DNA of 64,000 nt from Hyphomicrobiaceae bacterium (GCA_020638065.1 JACKJG010000009.1:62001-126000), one strand, 5' to 3'. Counted from the first letter of the stretch, positions 9,201 through 18,808 are shown. Program-made: numbers and translations. Notes: generated by a model from the sequence alone, not told the origin.

Positions 9201-9229
9201 TTCTATTGCGCACTTTTTGCGCAATAGAA
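9201..9229. promoter_or_regulatory. perfect 12-bp inverted repeat between ppk2 and the first RTX gene
   Basis: TTCTATTGCGCA (9201-9212) is repeated in inverse at 9218-9229 with a 5-nt loop (CTTTT). It is 46 nt after the ppk2 stop and ~50 nt before the first ATG of the RTX frame. No T-run follows on the plus strand, so it could be a weak terminator for ppk2, an mRNA-stabilising hairpin or an operator. Confidence 0.5.
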
Positions 9230-9277
9230 GTCGAGACGCGGACATTGGCGGGAAATCTCGGGGTCTGGCTGGCTGAA

Positions 9278-11101
9278 ATGGATATCAGCCCGACGATTGG
9301 CCAGAATGAAGAATTTTACATGCTGTCCGGCGGCGGTTTCGTTTCCGTCTGGACAGAAGGCATTGGACAGACGCTGGCCAATGTCTTTGATGCCGAAGGC
9401 AAGTTTGTTCGCCAGGACGTGCTGGTCACATACGAACAGTTTGGTTTAGCCAACGCCTACGCTCTGCCCGTCAATGCGGCGACCGGTGCCAATCTGACCA
9501 ATGGCGATCTGGTCATCGGCGCCAATACTGGCGGAGAGGTTGCGGGCCGGCCGACCTCGCTCAACTGGGTCTGGTCGTATGATCCGTTCGGCAACATCAA
9601 ATATGCGCAGCGCCAGATTGATACGGATGCACCGGGCGAGAAAACAAACTATGCGTTCACGGCTCTGAGCGACGGAACCTTTGTTTCGGCCTACCTGCTC
9701 GAAAGTGTCTACAATCCAAGCACAACGAATTCCGACTTCTACAACGCCACTATCCTCAAGAAGCTCGATGCCGACCTGACCCCGCAAAACCTCTTTGGCG
9801 GTTGGGCCAATGTCGATCAGTTGTTCGGCGGACAGGCGGCTTTGCGGACCGCGGACAGTGTCGCCGATTACGGCTTGCAGGGCTATAATACGATCTACAG
9901 TTCGAGCGTCGCCCTGGCCAATGGCGGGTTTGCCACCGTCTATTCCCGTCCCGAAAGCGGCGGACAGGTGTCGCTTTACTATCGCATCTTCGATGCTGCG
10001 GGAAACTCAAGCCAGATCGTCAACGATATTGGCGCCAAAGTCGCCTTCGCGGTGGCGGTCAGTCCCACCGGAACACCCTATTCGGCGGGTCAGGTCATTC
10101 TCATCAGGCCGGCGCAAGCTGATACGATAAAGACCTTGCTGCTGAGCGATGGGTCGTTTGTCGTCGAGTGGATGGATTCGACGCTTTATGGCTCCACCAA
10201 CTACGCGACGCACACGTTTGCCATTCTTTCTTCGGAGGGGTTCCACGTCGCCGATCAGGTCGCGGTCGAAATACCCTTTGCATCCGGTCAGCCGGTTGAA
10301 TGGTCGCAAATGCCCGCATCGCTGGTTGCGTTCCATGGCGGGTTCGCGATCGCGACGTCCGAAACCTATTTTGACGGAAGTTCCGTGACCATCGGGAGGC
10401 TGGCCGTACGCCTTTACGACAATCTGGGCGTGGAGCAATCGGAACACATATTCACATTCGGCGCCAACAACGTCATCTGCGGCGCACCCGATTTGGTCCT
10501 GCTTGACGATGGCACGTTCCTGGTCGGCCTGGAACATTTCCGTGTCAGCGACAGTGCAAACGGGTTCCGGGTTCTGCATCTTGATGCCGACGGCAATCAG
10601 ATTGGCGATGCGCTCGATCTTTTTGCCGGTCATACGTTTGACGGGCTGGGTACGGCCGATCTGATGCTTCTGGCCGACGGCCGGGTCAGCGTTCGCGCCA
10701 CCGATTCTGCGACCGAAGAAAACTTCATCGTGATCCTCGACCCGCGCGATTCCGTCATCAGGGGCGATGCACGCGACGAGGTGATCACCTCGCGCAAGGA
10801 TGGCGCCAGGGTGCTGGGCCTTGAAGGAAACGATACGCTTCTAGGTCAGGGATCAAAGGATATTCTCAAAGGCGGGGACGGCAAGGACGTGCTTTTGGGC
10901 CGCAACGGGAAAGACAGTCTTTTCGGCGAGGCCGGCAAGGACGATCTTTCGGGCGGCAAGGGCGATGACAAGCTTTCCGGCGGCGATCAGGACGACAAGA
11001 TCAAAGGCGAAAGCGGCGACGACCGGCTCTATGGAGACAGGGGCAAGGACAGGTGTCCGGGGGAGCAGCACGGACTGGCTTGCGGGCGGCAAGGGCGATG
11101 A
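9278..11101 (+). CDS. RTX calcium-binding repeat protein 1, frameshifted near 3' end
   Basis: A large protein with N-terminal repeated blades containing L-x-DGG/DGT-F-x-x-x-W (for example [22 protein letters not shown]) and a C-terminal block of RTX nonapeptides (GGxGxDxLx-like, Lys-rich: [19 protein letters not shown]). RTX blocks bind calcium outside the cell and are normally exported by a type I system through the extreme C-terminus; no such system is in the window. Compared with the paralogue ending at 16835, two bases are missing at about 11051-11063, so the frame closes at 11101 after 'CGRQGR' and the true C-terminus is lost. The start is uncertain: ATG 9278 has no good ribosome site, and an upstream TTG frame crosses a hairpin. 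Confidence 0.7.
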   Translation: MDISPTIGQNEEFYMLSGGGFVSVWTEGIGQTLANVFDAEGKFVRQDVLVTYEQFGLANAYALPVNAATGANLTNGDLVIGANTGGEVAGRPTSLNWVWSYDPFGNIKYAQRQIDTDAPGEKTNYAFTALSDGTFVSAYLLESVYNPSTTNSDFYNATILKKLDADLTPQNLFGGWANVDQLFGGQAALRTADSVADYGLQGYNTIYSSSVALANGGFATVYSRPESGGQVSLYYRIFDAAGNSSQIVNDIGAKVAFAVAVSPTGTPYSAGQVILIRPAQADTIKTLLLSDGSFVVEWMDSTLYGSTNYATHTFAILSSEGFHVADQVAVEIPFASGQPVEWSQMPASLVAFHGGFAIATSETYFDGSSVTIGRLAVRLYDNLGVEQSEHIFTFGANNVICGAPDLVLLDDGTFLVGLEHFRVSDSANGFRVLHLDADGNQIGDALDLFAGHTFDGLGTADLMLLADGRVSVRATDSATEENFIVILDPRDSVIRGDARDEVITSRKDGARVLGLEGNDTLLGQGSKDILKGGDGKDVLLGRNGKDSLFGEAGKDDLSGGKGDDKLSGGDQDDKIKGESGDDRLYGDRGKDRCPGEQHGLACGRQGR

Positions 11102-11359
11102 CAAGTTGAAGGGCCAGGGGGGCAATGACCGGTTCATCTTCGGCAAGCGCGAAGGCAGCGACACTATTCTGGATTTCCAGAATAACCGGGACCGGATCGA
11201 TCTGAAGGCTTTCGGTTATGCTTCAAAGGCCGATGCGCTCAGTCACTTTTCGGAAAGCGGTGGACCGAACAATGACGTGATCGTCTTCGATCATGCAGGC
11301 ACCCACATCAGGGTCAAGGGCATCGACATGGCCCAGCTCGATCCGGGCGATGTCATCGT
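10733..11359 (+). repeat. RTX 3'-module, copy 1 (627 bp direct repeat)
   Basis: Base-for-base the same as 16203-16831 except for a cluster of differences around 11051-11070, including two missing bases. It covers the end of the propeller-like part, the nonapeptide repeats and the C-terminal tail. The left boundary is sharp: DNA upstream of ATCCTCGACCCGCGCG is unrelated between copies. Confidence 0.93.
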
Positions 11360-11363
11360 CTGA
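11061..11363 (+). pseudogene. displaced 3' end of RTX protein 1 (out of frame)
   Basis: In the frame shifted relative to the preceding RTX coding region, residues [16 protein letters not shown] through the terminal [14 protein letters not shown] are intact and identical to the C-terminus of the protein ending at 16835. There is no start or ribosome site, so this is the severed tail of the upstream gene, including the last RTX repeats and the likely type I secretion signal. A sequencing or assembly error within a near-identical repeat would give the same picture. Confidence 0.8.
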
Positions 11364-11480
11364 ACCCGGCAGAGCCGCGACCCTCGCCTGAGCAATCTGC
11401 GCTTCGCGTCACTATATTGAATCATGTGAATATTACGGTTTGCTTTGGACCTGTATCGTTTGAGGTCCGAAGGGGGCGAG

Positions 11481-12974
11481 ATGGATGTCCAAGAGATGGA
11501 ACTGACGGACGATCGGGATCTGCATGAGATCGAGTCCGTTTTGCATGAAGTTATTGCCTTGCGCGAAAGCATCGCGACCGACGATCTGGTCCGCACGTTG
11601 CAGGATGACCCCGCTGCAAGGGGCCCGGGGGTCGCCAATCTGGCTCATTATCTGGCGCTGAGGCGGCATGATCCACGCAATCTGCAACGGAAACTCATGC
11701 GGCTCGGCCTGTCGTCACTGGGGCGGTTGGAAGGCCGGGTGCTGCCGACGCTCGACGCGGTGATATTCGCACTGTCCGCAATGGCCGGGCGGCAAAGTCC
11801 GCATCCCCTTCAGGAGGAAAAAGCGTTCTTTGCGGGTGAAGAACGGCTCAAACAGGCCAGCGACGCGCTTTTCGGTCCCGCGCGCGGCCGCAGACGGACC
11901 CGGATCATGGTGACGCTGCCGAGCGAAGCGGCCGCTGATCCCGATCTGGTACTTGGATTCGCAAGGGCGGGCATGAACGTGGCGCGCATCAATTGTGCGC
12001 ATGACGATTCCTCGGTCTGGGAGGCGATGGTCGCCAATGTGCGCGCCGCCGAAAAGGCCGCCGGGCAGCATCTCGCTGTGTTCATGGATATCGCCGGACC
12101 GAAGATTCGCACCGAACAGGTTGCGCAGCACGACAAGGGCGAAAAGTTGAAAGCCGGTGACAAGTTGCGGCTTGTGAGTGAGGGGCCGCTTGAGACCGGT
12201 AAACATATGCCGGTTGCCGCGAGCCTGTCGCTGCCCGAATTGATTGGGCGTATCAAGACCGGTGATCGCGTGCTCTACGACGATGCCAAGCTTGAGGGGA
12301 TCGTGGTCGAGGCGAATGGCACTGAAGCGATTGTCAGGGTGCTTCGAACCAAGACTGGCGGGGTCAAGATCAAGCCGGAAAAGGGGCTCAATTTCCCCGA
12401 TACGCGGCTCGATCTGGCGGCGCTGACAAAGGAAGACGAGGACGACCTCTCCGCGGTGATCAAGCTGGCTGACATTGTCGGCTATTCCTTCGTGGAGGAT
12501 GCCGCGGACATCGACCTGCTTGAAGCGGCTCTGGTTCGGCACGGGATCGGCGAGAGGCCTTTGGGGCTTGTGGCCAAGATCGAACGGCCCGATGCGGTGA
12601 CCAACCTTCCCTCGATCATTGCCCGCACAGCCGGACGCCGGCCGTTCGGGGTGATGATCGCGCGCGGCGATCTGGCCTCGGAAATCGGGTTTGAACGCCT
12701 GGCCGAAATGCAGGAAGAAATCCTCTGGATCTGCGAGGCGGCCTCGGTGCCGGCCATCTGGGCCACGCAGGTGCTCGAAGACCTGGTCAAGGAGGGCGTG
12801 CCCTCGCGCGGGGAGATGACCGATGCGGCCATGTCGGCGCGGGCCGAATGCGTGATGCTGAACAAGGGAGCCTCGCAACAGGTCGCGGTGGAACTGCTCG
12901 ACCGGCTGCTCGAACGCATGGACAGTCATATCTTCAAGAAGACGCCGATCCTCAGGCCACTGAAATCCTGGTAG
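11481..12974 (+). CDS. pyk: pyruvate kinase, N-terminally extended form
   Basis: A 497-residue protein of the pyruvate kinase fold (phosphoenolpyruvate + ADP to pyruvate + ATP, glycolysis). Core motifs: MNVARINCAHD, MDIAGPKIRTE, the catalytic Lys in VAKIERPDAV and IARGDLASEIGFERLAEMQEEIL. It differs from the standard ~470-residue enzyme: ~120 residues precede the barrel (including NLAHYLALRRHDPRNLQRKL and GLSSLGRLEGRVLPTLDAV, seen in a subgroup of bacterial pyruvate kinases), and the C-terminal allosteric domain is absent. ATG 11481 directly follows GGGGGCGAG; an earlier in-frame TTG lacks a ribosome site. It converges on the GMC oxidoreductase with a 3-nt gap. Confidence 0.88.
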   Translation: MDVQEMELTDDRDLHEIESVLHEVIALRESIATDDLVRTLQDDPAARGPGVANLAHYLALRRHDPRNLQRKLMRLGLSSLGRLEGRVLPTLDAVIFALSAMAGRQSPHPLQEEKAFFAGEERLKQASDALFGPARGRRRTRIMVTLPSEAAADPDLVLGFARAGMNVARINCAHDDSSVWEAMVANVRAAEKAAGQHLAVFMDIAGPKIRTEQVAQHDKGEKLKAGDKLRLVSEGPLETGKHMPVAASLSLPELIGRIKTGDRVLYDDAKLEGIVVEANGTEAIVRVLRTKTGGVKIKPEKGLNFPDTRLDLAALTKEDEDDLSAVIKLADIVGYSFVEDAADIDLLEAALVRHGIGERPLGLVAKIERPDAVTNLPSIIARTAGRRPFGVMIARGDLASEIGFERLAEMQEEILWICEAASVPAIWATQVLEDLVKEGVPSRGEMTDAAMSARAECVMLNKGASQQVAVELLDRLLERMDSHIFKKTPILRPLKSW

Positions 12975-12977
12975 GGC

Positions 12978-14591
12978 CTAGCGGCCCCCGGCCAAAATCG
13001 CTTCGGCGGCCTTCTGGGCGATCATGATGGTCGGCGTGTTGGTGTTGCCCGAGGTGATGGTGGGCATCACCGAGGCATCGGCAATGCGCAGGCCATTGAG
13101 GCCGAAGAACTTCAGATCCTTGTCGACGACCGCCATCGGGTCGGATTCGAGCCCCATCTTGCAGGTCGAGACCGGGTGAAAGATGGTCGTGCCGATGTCG
13201 CCGGCGGCTTTGGCCAGTTCTTCGGGGCTGTCGCCGACAGCGGGACCCGGCAGATATTCCTCGGGCTTGTATTGTTTCAGCCGGTTTTGCGACATGAGGC
13301 GGCGGGTGAGGCGAATGGCTTCGGCGGCGATCAGCCGGTCATCTTCGGTCGAGAGGTAATTGGGCGCGATTTCGGGATGGGCGCCGAGTTCTCTTGAGGT
13401 GATGCGCACGGTTCCGCGCGAGGTCGGGCGGAGGTTGCAGGCGCTGACCGTGACGGCGGGGAAGCGGTGCAGCGGGTCGCCGAATTTGTCCAGCGACAGT
13501 GGCTGAACGTGAAACTCGATATTGGCTGTTTCCTGATCCGGCGAAGACTTGCAGAAAAGCCCGAGCTGGGAAGGCGCCATGGTCAGCGGCCCGGTGCGAA
13601 ACAGGGCATATTCGACGCCCATCCAGCCGCGCTTGAAGAGATTGTAATAGTCGGTGTTGAGCGTCTTGACGTTGCTGACCCTGTAGATTGCGCGCTGCTG
13701 GAGATGATCCTGCAGGTTGCGGCCGATGCCGGGCCGGTCGAGGACGACTTCGATGCCGAGGTCCTGAAGCCATTCGCCGGGCCCGATGCCAGATCGATGC
13801 AATATCTGCACATCCCCTATGGCGCCGGCGGAGAGGATGGTTTCGCGCCCGGCGCGCACCTGATGCATGCCGCCATCCTTGCGGTAACGGACACCGGCAA
13901 TGCGTCCCGCTTCGACGATCAGCTTTTCGGTTTCAGCGCCGGTGACAACGGTCAGGTTGGCGCGATGGCGGATGGGGTCGAGAAAGGCGTGTTTGGTCGA
14001 CACGCGGCGGCCGCGGCGCTGATTGACCTGAAAATAGGAAACACCTTCATTGTCGCCGCGGTTGAAATCCTCGATCCAGGGCACGCCCATTTCGGCGGCG
14101 GCATCGCCGACCGCATCGAGAATTTCCCAGCTGACACGCGGCGGTTCGACCCGCCATTCTCCATCGGCGCCGTGAAATTCGGTTTCGCCACCGAAATGGT
14201 TGTCGAGCTTTCTGAAAGTGGGCAGCACGTCGTCCCAGCCCCAGCCGGTCAGGCCTAGTTGCCGCCAATGATCATAATCGGCGGCCTGGCCGCGCATCGA
14301 GACCATGGCGTTGATGGCCGAACAGCCTCCGAGCACCTTGCCACGCGGATAGATCAGTGAGCGGCCGTTGAGGCCGGGATCGTTGGTGGTTCTGAACATC
14401 CAGTCGGCGCGTGGATTGTTGATGGCGAACAGATAGCCGACGGGGATGTGAAACCAGATCCAATCGTCCTCGCCGCCGGCCTCGAGCAACAACACGCGGG
14501 TCTGCGGGTCGGCGCTGAGGCGATTGGCCAGAACGCAGCCCGCCGAACCACCGCCAATGATGATGAAATCGTATGAGTCTTGTGCCGGCAT
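12978..14591 (-). CDS. GMC family FAD-dependent oxidoreductase (choline dehydrogenase-like)
   Basis: A 537-residue flavoprotein. Evidence is the N-terminal dinucleotide motif DFIIIGGGSAGCVLANRLS, GMC signature 1 (PRGKVLGGCSAINAMV), GMC signature 2 (ILSAGAIGDVQILHRSGIGP) and the C-terminal GNTNTPTIMIAQKAAEAI. Members oxidise primary alcohols such as choline or long-chain alcohols; no betaine-aldehyde dehydrogenase or bet regulator is adjacent, so BetA identity is not supported. The ATG at 14591 follows AAAGGGGAGAGCAA; the open frame extends far upstream but without homology. It is divergent from the second RTX gene. Confidence 0.9.
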   Translation of the reverse strand: MPAQDSYDFIIIGGGSAGCVLANRLSADPQTRVLLLEAGGEDDWIWFHIPVGYLFAINNPRADWMFRTTNDPGLNGRSLIYPRGKVLGGCSAINAMVSMRGQAADYDHWRQLGLTGWGWDDVLPTFRKLDNHFGGETEFHGADGEWRVEPPRVSWEILDAVGDAAAEMGVPWIEDFNRGDNEGVSYFQVNQRRGRRVSTKHAFLDPIRHRANLTVVTGAETEKLIVEAGRIAGVRYRKDGGMHQVRAGRETILSAGAIGDVQILHRSGIGPGEWLQDLGIEVVLDRPGIGRNLQDHLQQRAIYRVSNVKTLNTDYYNLFKRGWMGVEYALFRTGPLTMAPSQLGLFCKSSPDQETANIEFHVQPLSLDKFGDPLHRFPAVTVSACNLRPTSRGTVRITSRELGAHPEIAPNYLSTEDDRLIAAEAIRLTRRLMSQNRLKQYKPEEYLPGPAVGDSPEELAKAAGDIGTTIFHPVSTCKMGLESDPMAVVDKDLKFFGLNGLRIADASVMPTITSGNTNTPTIMIAQKAAEAILAGGR

Positions 14592-14738
14592 TTGCTCTCC
14601 CCTTTGCGAGAGTTTAGCCGCGTGACGCTCCCTTGCAATCGGCTTTCTGGTCGCTCTGAACACGTCAATTCGCCGGATGGGGTTGCCAAAGCGGGCTGAC
14701 TTCTCTTTGCTGGTGGCCTCACCTGGAGGGACGCGACG

Positions 14739-16835
14739 GTGACAACGACTCCGACATTTTGGAAGGGTCTGACCTATTCCGGCGACGGACTTTTGCCTGT
14801 CGGGTATACTGGCGCCGCAAGCGTCACAGAGAGATATGATAATATGGTCGCCCTGCCGGGTGGCGGCTTCATCCTGTTCTGGGCAGATATCATATCCTAT
14901 CAGGCCCAGGTTTACGATGCGGAGGGTAAGCGACAGGGCGACGTCATCACGATATTGCCCTATGACAATGTTGCCTTGCTCAAATCCTTTTCGTCCATCA
15001 TTACGCTCAAGGATGGAACAACGCTTGTCGCCGTTGATTCCGATCACAATTCGGACCGTGACTTCGGACTGTTGGCGTTCAATCCTGATGGCACTCTGAA
15101 GAGTGAAGACTTCCTCACGACCCTTTCTGCCGAGTGGCTTTACAAGAACACAGTCCACCTGACCGCCTTGGCTGATGGCGGCTACGTCTCCTCCTGGCAT
15201 GCCGAGGTCAATAACTCCGGAACTTATGAGCACATGGCAATCAAACGGTTTGATGCCAACGGTGTCGCTCAAAACCTCACCGGGGGTCCAGTGCCTTGGG
15301 ACAATTCGGACGGTGATACTTCAAATGATTCCGGAAACATCATGGCGCGAACCGACGAGGTCAGGGCTCACGACGCGCTAGACTCCACCTCAAAGGAAAC
15401 AACCATCGCACTTGCCACAGGTGGTTTTGTCGCCATCTGGGTGAACTTTGATAATGACCTTTATGTTCGATGGTTCGATGAAAATGGCGTCCCAAAGGTG
15501 CCAGTCGCCACAACGGAGGGCAATCCTGACTATCCCGTTGACATCAACACAGCCGACGACAAGACCCTTCATCAGTTTGGCGCAGTTGCCCTGGCGGGTG
15601 GGAACATCGCATTGGCCTGGGTAGAGGCATCTCCTGTTTTTGGAGCGGACTATCACATTGCGGTCTACGGATCGGATGGAAGTATCGTTCTTTCCGATAC
15701 CAATCTAACCTCTGATCCAGGCGGCGGCGAGGTGAATAGTCTAGGTTATCGTACCTTGAGTGCGCCGGTCTCCATCATTTCACTCGAAGATGGCGGGTTC
15801 GCCATGGCCTGGCTGGAAGACTTTCTGACAACGGGCGCTGGGAACAGCCGGTATCGGATAAAGTTCCAGGTTTTTGATTCAGACGGGTCTGAACGATTTG
15901 CTGAAGTAACGCTTCGGGAGAGTAGCCAAAGCTCCGACACCTTTACCGTGCCCAAAATCCAGCAGTTGGATGATGGAACTCTGTTACTCGCTTGGTTTGA
16001 GCCGCCAAATGGGGTTTCCGGCGCTGCATACCCATTTCACGCGGTGCGTTTCGATGCGCAGGGCAATCAAGTTGGCGAGTTTTTCAGCCCGATTGATGCC
16101 GCTAATCCCACAATATCTTCTGAATCTCCGGACTTGGCTGTTCTCGCCGACGGCAGGGTTCTGGTCTCCGTGGATGATGATACGCAATCCACGCCCTTTG
16201 CCATCCTCGACCCGCGCGATTCCGTCATCAGGGGCGATGCACGCGACGAGGTGATCACCTCGCGCAAGGATGGCGCCAGGGTGCTGGGCCTTGAAGGAAA
16301 CGATACGCTTCTAGGTCAGGGATCAAAGGATATTCTCAAAGGCGGGGACGGCAAGGACGTGCTTTTGGGCCGCAACGGGAAAGACAGTCTTTTCGGCGAG
16401 GCCGGCAAGGACGATCTTTCGGGCGGCAAGGGCGATGACAAGCTTTCCGGCGGCGATCAGGACGACAAGATCAAAGGCGAAAGCGGCGACGACCGGCTCT
16501 ATGGAGACAGGGGCAAGGACGAATTGTCCGGGGGGAGCGGCACGGACTGGCTTGCGGGCGGCAAGGGCGATGACAAGTTGAAGGGCCAGGGGGGCAATGA
16601 CCGGTTCATCTTCGGCAAGCGCGAAGGCAGCGACACTATTCTGGATTTCCAGAATAACCGGGACCGGATCGATCTGAAGGCTTTCGGTTATGCTTCAAAG
16701 GCCGATGCGCTCAGTCACTTTTCGGAAAGCGGTGGACCGAACAATGACGTGATCGTCTTCGATCATGCAGGCACCCACATCAGGGTCAAGGGCATCGACA
16801 TGGCCCAGCTCGATCCGGGCGATGTCATCGTTTAG
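14739..16835 (+). CDS. RTX calcium-binding repeat protein 2 (intact)
   Basis: A 698-residue protein starting at GTG 14739, 8 nt after GGAGGG. The first ~490 residues are built of repeated blades with L-x-x-GGF-x-x-x-W ([48 protein letters not shown]), likely beta-propeller-like. About 150 residues of calcium-binding RTX nonapeptides follow, then a conserved tail ([17 protein letters not shown] ... [14 protein letters not shown]). There is no N-terminal signal peptide; export by a type I system is the family expectation. The last 209 codons are nearly identical in DNA to RTX 1, while the N-terminal part is different and visibly less GC-rich, which suggests module exchange. Confidence 0.87.
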   Translation: MTTTPTFWKGLTYSGDGLLPVGYTGAASVTERYDNMVALPGGGFILFWADIISYQAQVYDAEGKRQGDVITILPYDNVALLKSFSSIITLKDGTTLVAVDSDHNSDRDFGLLAFNPDGTLKSEDFLTTLSAEWLYKNTVHLTALADGGYVSSWHAEVNNSGTYEHMAIKRFDANGVAQNLTGGPVPWDNSDGDTSNDSGNIMARTDEVRAHDALDSTSKETTIALATGGFVAIWVNFDNDLYVRWFDENGVPKVPVATTEGNPDYPVDINTADDKTLHQFGAVALAGGNIALAWVEASPVFGADYHIAVYGSDGSIVLSDTNLTSDPGGGEVNSLGYRTLSAPVSIISLEDGGFAMAWLEDFLTTGAGNSRYRIKFQVFDSDGSERFAEVTLRESSQSSDTFTVPKIQQLDDGTLLLAWFEPPNGVSGAAYPFHAVRFDAQGNQVGEFFSPIDAANPTISSESPDLAVLADGRVLVSVDDDTQSTPFAILDPRDSVIRGDARDEVITSRKDGARVLGLEGNDTLLGQGSKDILKGGDGKDVLLGRNGKDSLFGEAGKDDLSGGKGDDKLSGGDQDDKIKGESGDDRLYGDRGKDELSGGSGTDWLAGGKGDDKLKGQGGNDRFIFGKREGSDTILDFQNNRDRIDLKAFGYASKADALSHFSESGGPNNDVIVFDHAGTHIRVKGIDMAQLDPGDVIV
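16203..16831 (+). repeat. RTX 3'-module, copy 2 (629 bp direct repeat)
   Basis: Direct repeat of 10733-11359, 5.47 kb downstream in the same orientation. This copy keeps the reading frame (GAATTGTCC plus a six-G run) where copy 1 has lost two bases. Recombination between the copies would delete the pyruvate kinase and GMC genes. Confidence 0.93.
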
Positions 16836-16854
16836 CCGCACCCCCAATTTGCGG

Positions 16855-16870
16855 ATCAATACGTATTGAT
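16855..16870. promoter_or_regulatory. perfect 16-bp palindrome upstream of the third RTX gene
   Basis: ATCAATACGTATTGAT reads the same on both strands. It sits 51 nt before the GTG start of the third RTX gene in the short gap after the second. Its size and position fit a dimeric repressor or activator site; no cognate regulator is evident nearby. Confidence 0.45.
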
Positions 16871-16921
16871 GCGTAAGTAGCTTTCCGTTTCGCTTGTTCG
16901 TGGAAGCAACGGAGCGGGCGG

Positions 16922-18790
16922 GTGCAGACCACACCGGACATCTGGCAGGGCAGAACACGCGCAACCGATGGCGCGCCGCCGCCGGGCTCCGCGCGCGCGA
17001 ATGGATTTGAGACTTTTCAGCATATCATTGCACTCGCCGACGGCGGTTTTCTGGTTATCTGGCAGGATGACTGTTCCTATCAGGCCGCAGTCTACAACAT
17101 TCTGGGGCAGCAGAAATCCATTATCGATCTGGTCGATTACTGGCCGGACGATGCGCTGAGGCCGCTCGATCAGGCGCCCGTCGCCATTCATCTGGCCGAC
17201 GGTTCGATTGGCATTGGCGTCGACGGGTTCGTTGTCGAGAACAATGTCGCGGTCGACAGATTCGGATTCGTGCGGATCGGCGGGTCTGGACAGGTTCTGT
17301 CGAGCCAGACGCTGTCGACCAGTCTCGACTACAACAAGGACGGATTGCAGCTTACATCCTTGAGCGACGGGGGCTTTGTCGCGGGTTATCACGAGGCATC
17401 GACGGGCAGCAACATGTTCGCCTTCTGCCGCTATTCCGCAGACGGAACGCCGCAGCTCACCAGTGCACCGACTGCCGACATGCTGAGCGGTGACCTTTAT
17501 ACCGACCTGGTGGTCCCGGGCGACACGCGGCCCTCGGTGCTGAAGGCACCACCGGTGGCTTCGGCCATGCTTGGCTTCAAGTCGGGTGGCTATCTGGCGC
17601 TCTGGGCTTCCGGCGTGTTGGGGAACCAGACGCTTTTCGGGCGGCTTTTTGACGCCGATGGGCACCCTGAAACCGCCGCGGGCAGCCCAGGCGCCGGGCG
17701 GGAATTCCGGGTCACTGCTGAGGGGTCCGGCCGCGACATATCGGATTTGCAGACGATCGATCTGGCAGGTGGCGGATTTGCACTGGCGTTTCGCGACGAA
17801 ACGGGTTCCGGACGGCAGGGGCTTTACGTTGCGGCCTTTGATGCGGCGGGAAGCGCGGCACAAAGTCCCGATGACATTCTCAACGCGCAAAGCAGCGATC
17901 GCGATGTTGCCTCCGGTTACCAGCTCTTTGCCCTCGAGGGCGGCGGGTTTGGTCTGATCTGGCGCGAGGCGGGGGGCAATGGCGGGGCCGCTCGCGACAG
18001 GCTGAAGTTCCAATTGTTCGATGATGCGGGGCAGCCGGCAACCGGGCAGGTCAAACTGGCGGCCGCCGATTCGGGCGCGCTTTCGGTACCCTCCGCGGTA
18101 CAACTGGCAGATGGGACCCTGTTGTTCGGGTGGGCCGATGACAGGCAGGAGCAAAACCTCTCGGCCAGAAGATACGATCTCGAGGGGCATGCAATTGGTG
18201 CGATCTTTGCGCCATTCAAGGCGCCGGATCAGTCCGTCAATGGTCCGCAATTTGCCTTGCTCGAAGATGGCCGAGTGGCCGTTTCGATCGATGGCGGCAA
18301 CCGGAAGACGTATTTTGCCATTCTCGATCCGCGTGACGATCTGATCCTTGGCACCGGAGGTGATGATCGGATCACCGCGCGGACGGAGGGGGGACGAATC
18401 AGTGCGAAAGGTGGCGATGACCAGCTTTTCGGACAGGCCGGCAAGGATGTGTTGATCGGCGGGTCCGGCAAGGACCGGCTTCTCGGTGATCGGGGTGCCG
18501 ATAATCTGATCGGCGGCGCCGGCAATGATTTCCTCAAGGGCGGCAAGGGTCACGACCTGTTCGTATTTGCCAAACGCGGTGGAAATGACCTTGTTGCCGA
18601 TTTTCGCGACGGGCAGGATCGGCTCGATCTGTCCGGCTTTCACTACAAATCCGCGACGTCGGCGCTAAAGCACTTCTCGGAATCGGGCGGGGCGAACAAT
18701 CACGTCATCACGTTTGAGGACCGGGGCACGCACATCAAGATCAAGGGCATCGACATGCATGAACTCGACGCCGCCGATATCCTGATCTGA
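16922..18790 (+). CDS. RTX calcium-binding repeat protein 3
   Basis: A 622-residue paralogue of the two preceding RTX proteins. Its N-terminus (VQTTPDIWQGRTRATDG) resembles [16 protein letters not shown] of RTX 2. Blades with IALADGGFLVIWQDD, LSDGGFVAGYHEA and LEGGGFGLIWREA make up the first ~470 residues. A shorter RTX block (GGDDQLFGQAGKDVLIGGSG) and a tail with ALKHFSESGGANNHVITF and GIDMHELDAADILI close it. Here the C-terminal module has diverged at DNA level, unlike RTX 1 and 2. GTG 16922 follows a GGAGCGGGCG stretch. Likely secreted; the role (adhesion, surface layer, enzyme) is unknown. Confidence 0.85.
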   Translation: MQTTPDIWQGRTRATDGAPPPGSARANGFETFQHIIALADGGFLVIWQDDCSYQAAVYNILGQQKSIIDLVDYWPDDALRPLDQAPVAIHLADGSIGIGVDGFVVENNVAVDRFGFVRIGGSGQVLSSQTLSTSLDYNKDGLQLTSLSDGGFVAGYHEASTGSNMFAFCRYSADGTPQLTSAPTADMLSGDLYTDLVVPGDTRPSVLKAPPVASAMLGFKSGGYLALWASGVLGNQTLFGRLFDADGHPETAAGSPGAGREFRVTAEGSGRDISDLQTIDLAGGGFALAFRDETGSGRQGLYVAAFDAAGSAAQSPDDILNAQSSDRDVASGYQLFALEGGGFGLIWREAGGNGGAARDRLKFQLFDDAGQPATGQVKLAAADSGALSVPSAVQLADGTLLFGWADDRQEQNLSARRYDLEGHAIGAIFAPFKAPDQSVNGPQFALLEDGRVAVSIDGGNRKTYFAILDPRDDLILGTGGDDRITARTEGGRISAKGGDDQLFGQAGKDVLIGGSGKDRLLGDRGADNLIGGAGNDFLKGGKGHDLFVFAKRGGNDLVADFRDGQDRLDLSGFHYKSATSALKHFSESGGANNHVITFEDRGTHIKIKGIDMHELDAADILI

Positions 18791-18808
18791 ACCTCGGCGT
18801 TTTTCTCG

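Noticed and set aside
9201..9229. Classical rho-independent terminator for ppk2
   Set aside because: The stem is strong but no T-run follows on either strand, so it is reported as an inverted repeat of unknown function.
10800..11060. Short tandem repeats resembling a minisatellite or CRISPR array
   Set aside because: The periodicity is the 27-nt code for RTX nonapeptides; units vary and there are no spacers or cas genes.
12978..14591. Assignment of the GMC protein as choline dehydrogenase BetA
   Set aside because: Signatures are shared by the whole GMC family, and no betB, betI or choline transporter gene is adjacent.
9156..18790. Insertion sequence or transposon as the cause of the RTX module duplication
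   Set aside because: No transposase, terminal inverted repeats or target-site duplication could be found at the module borders.
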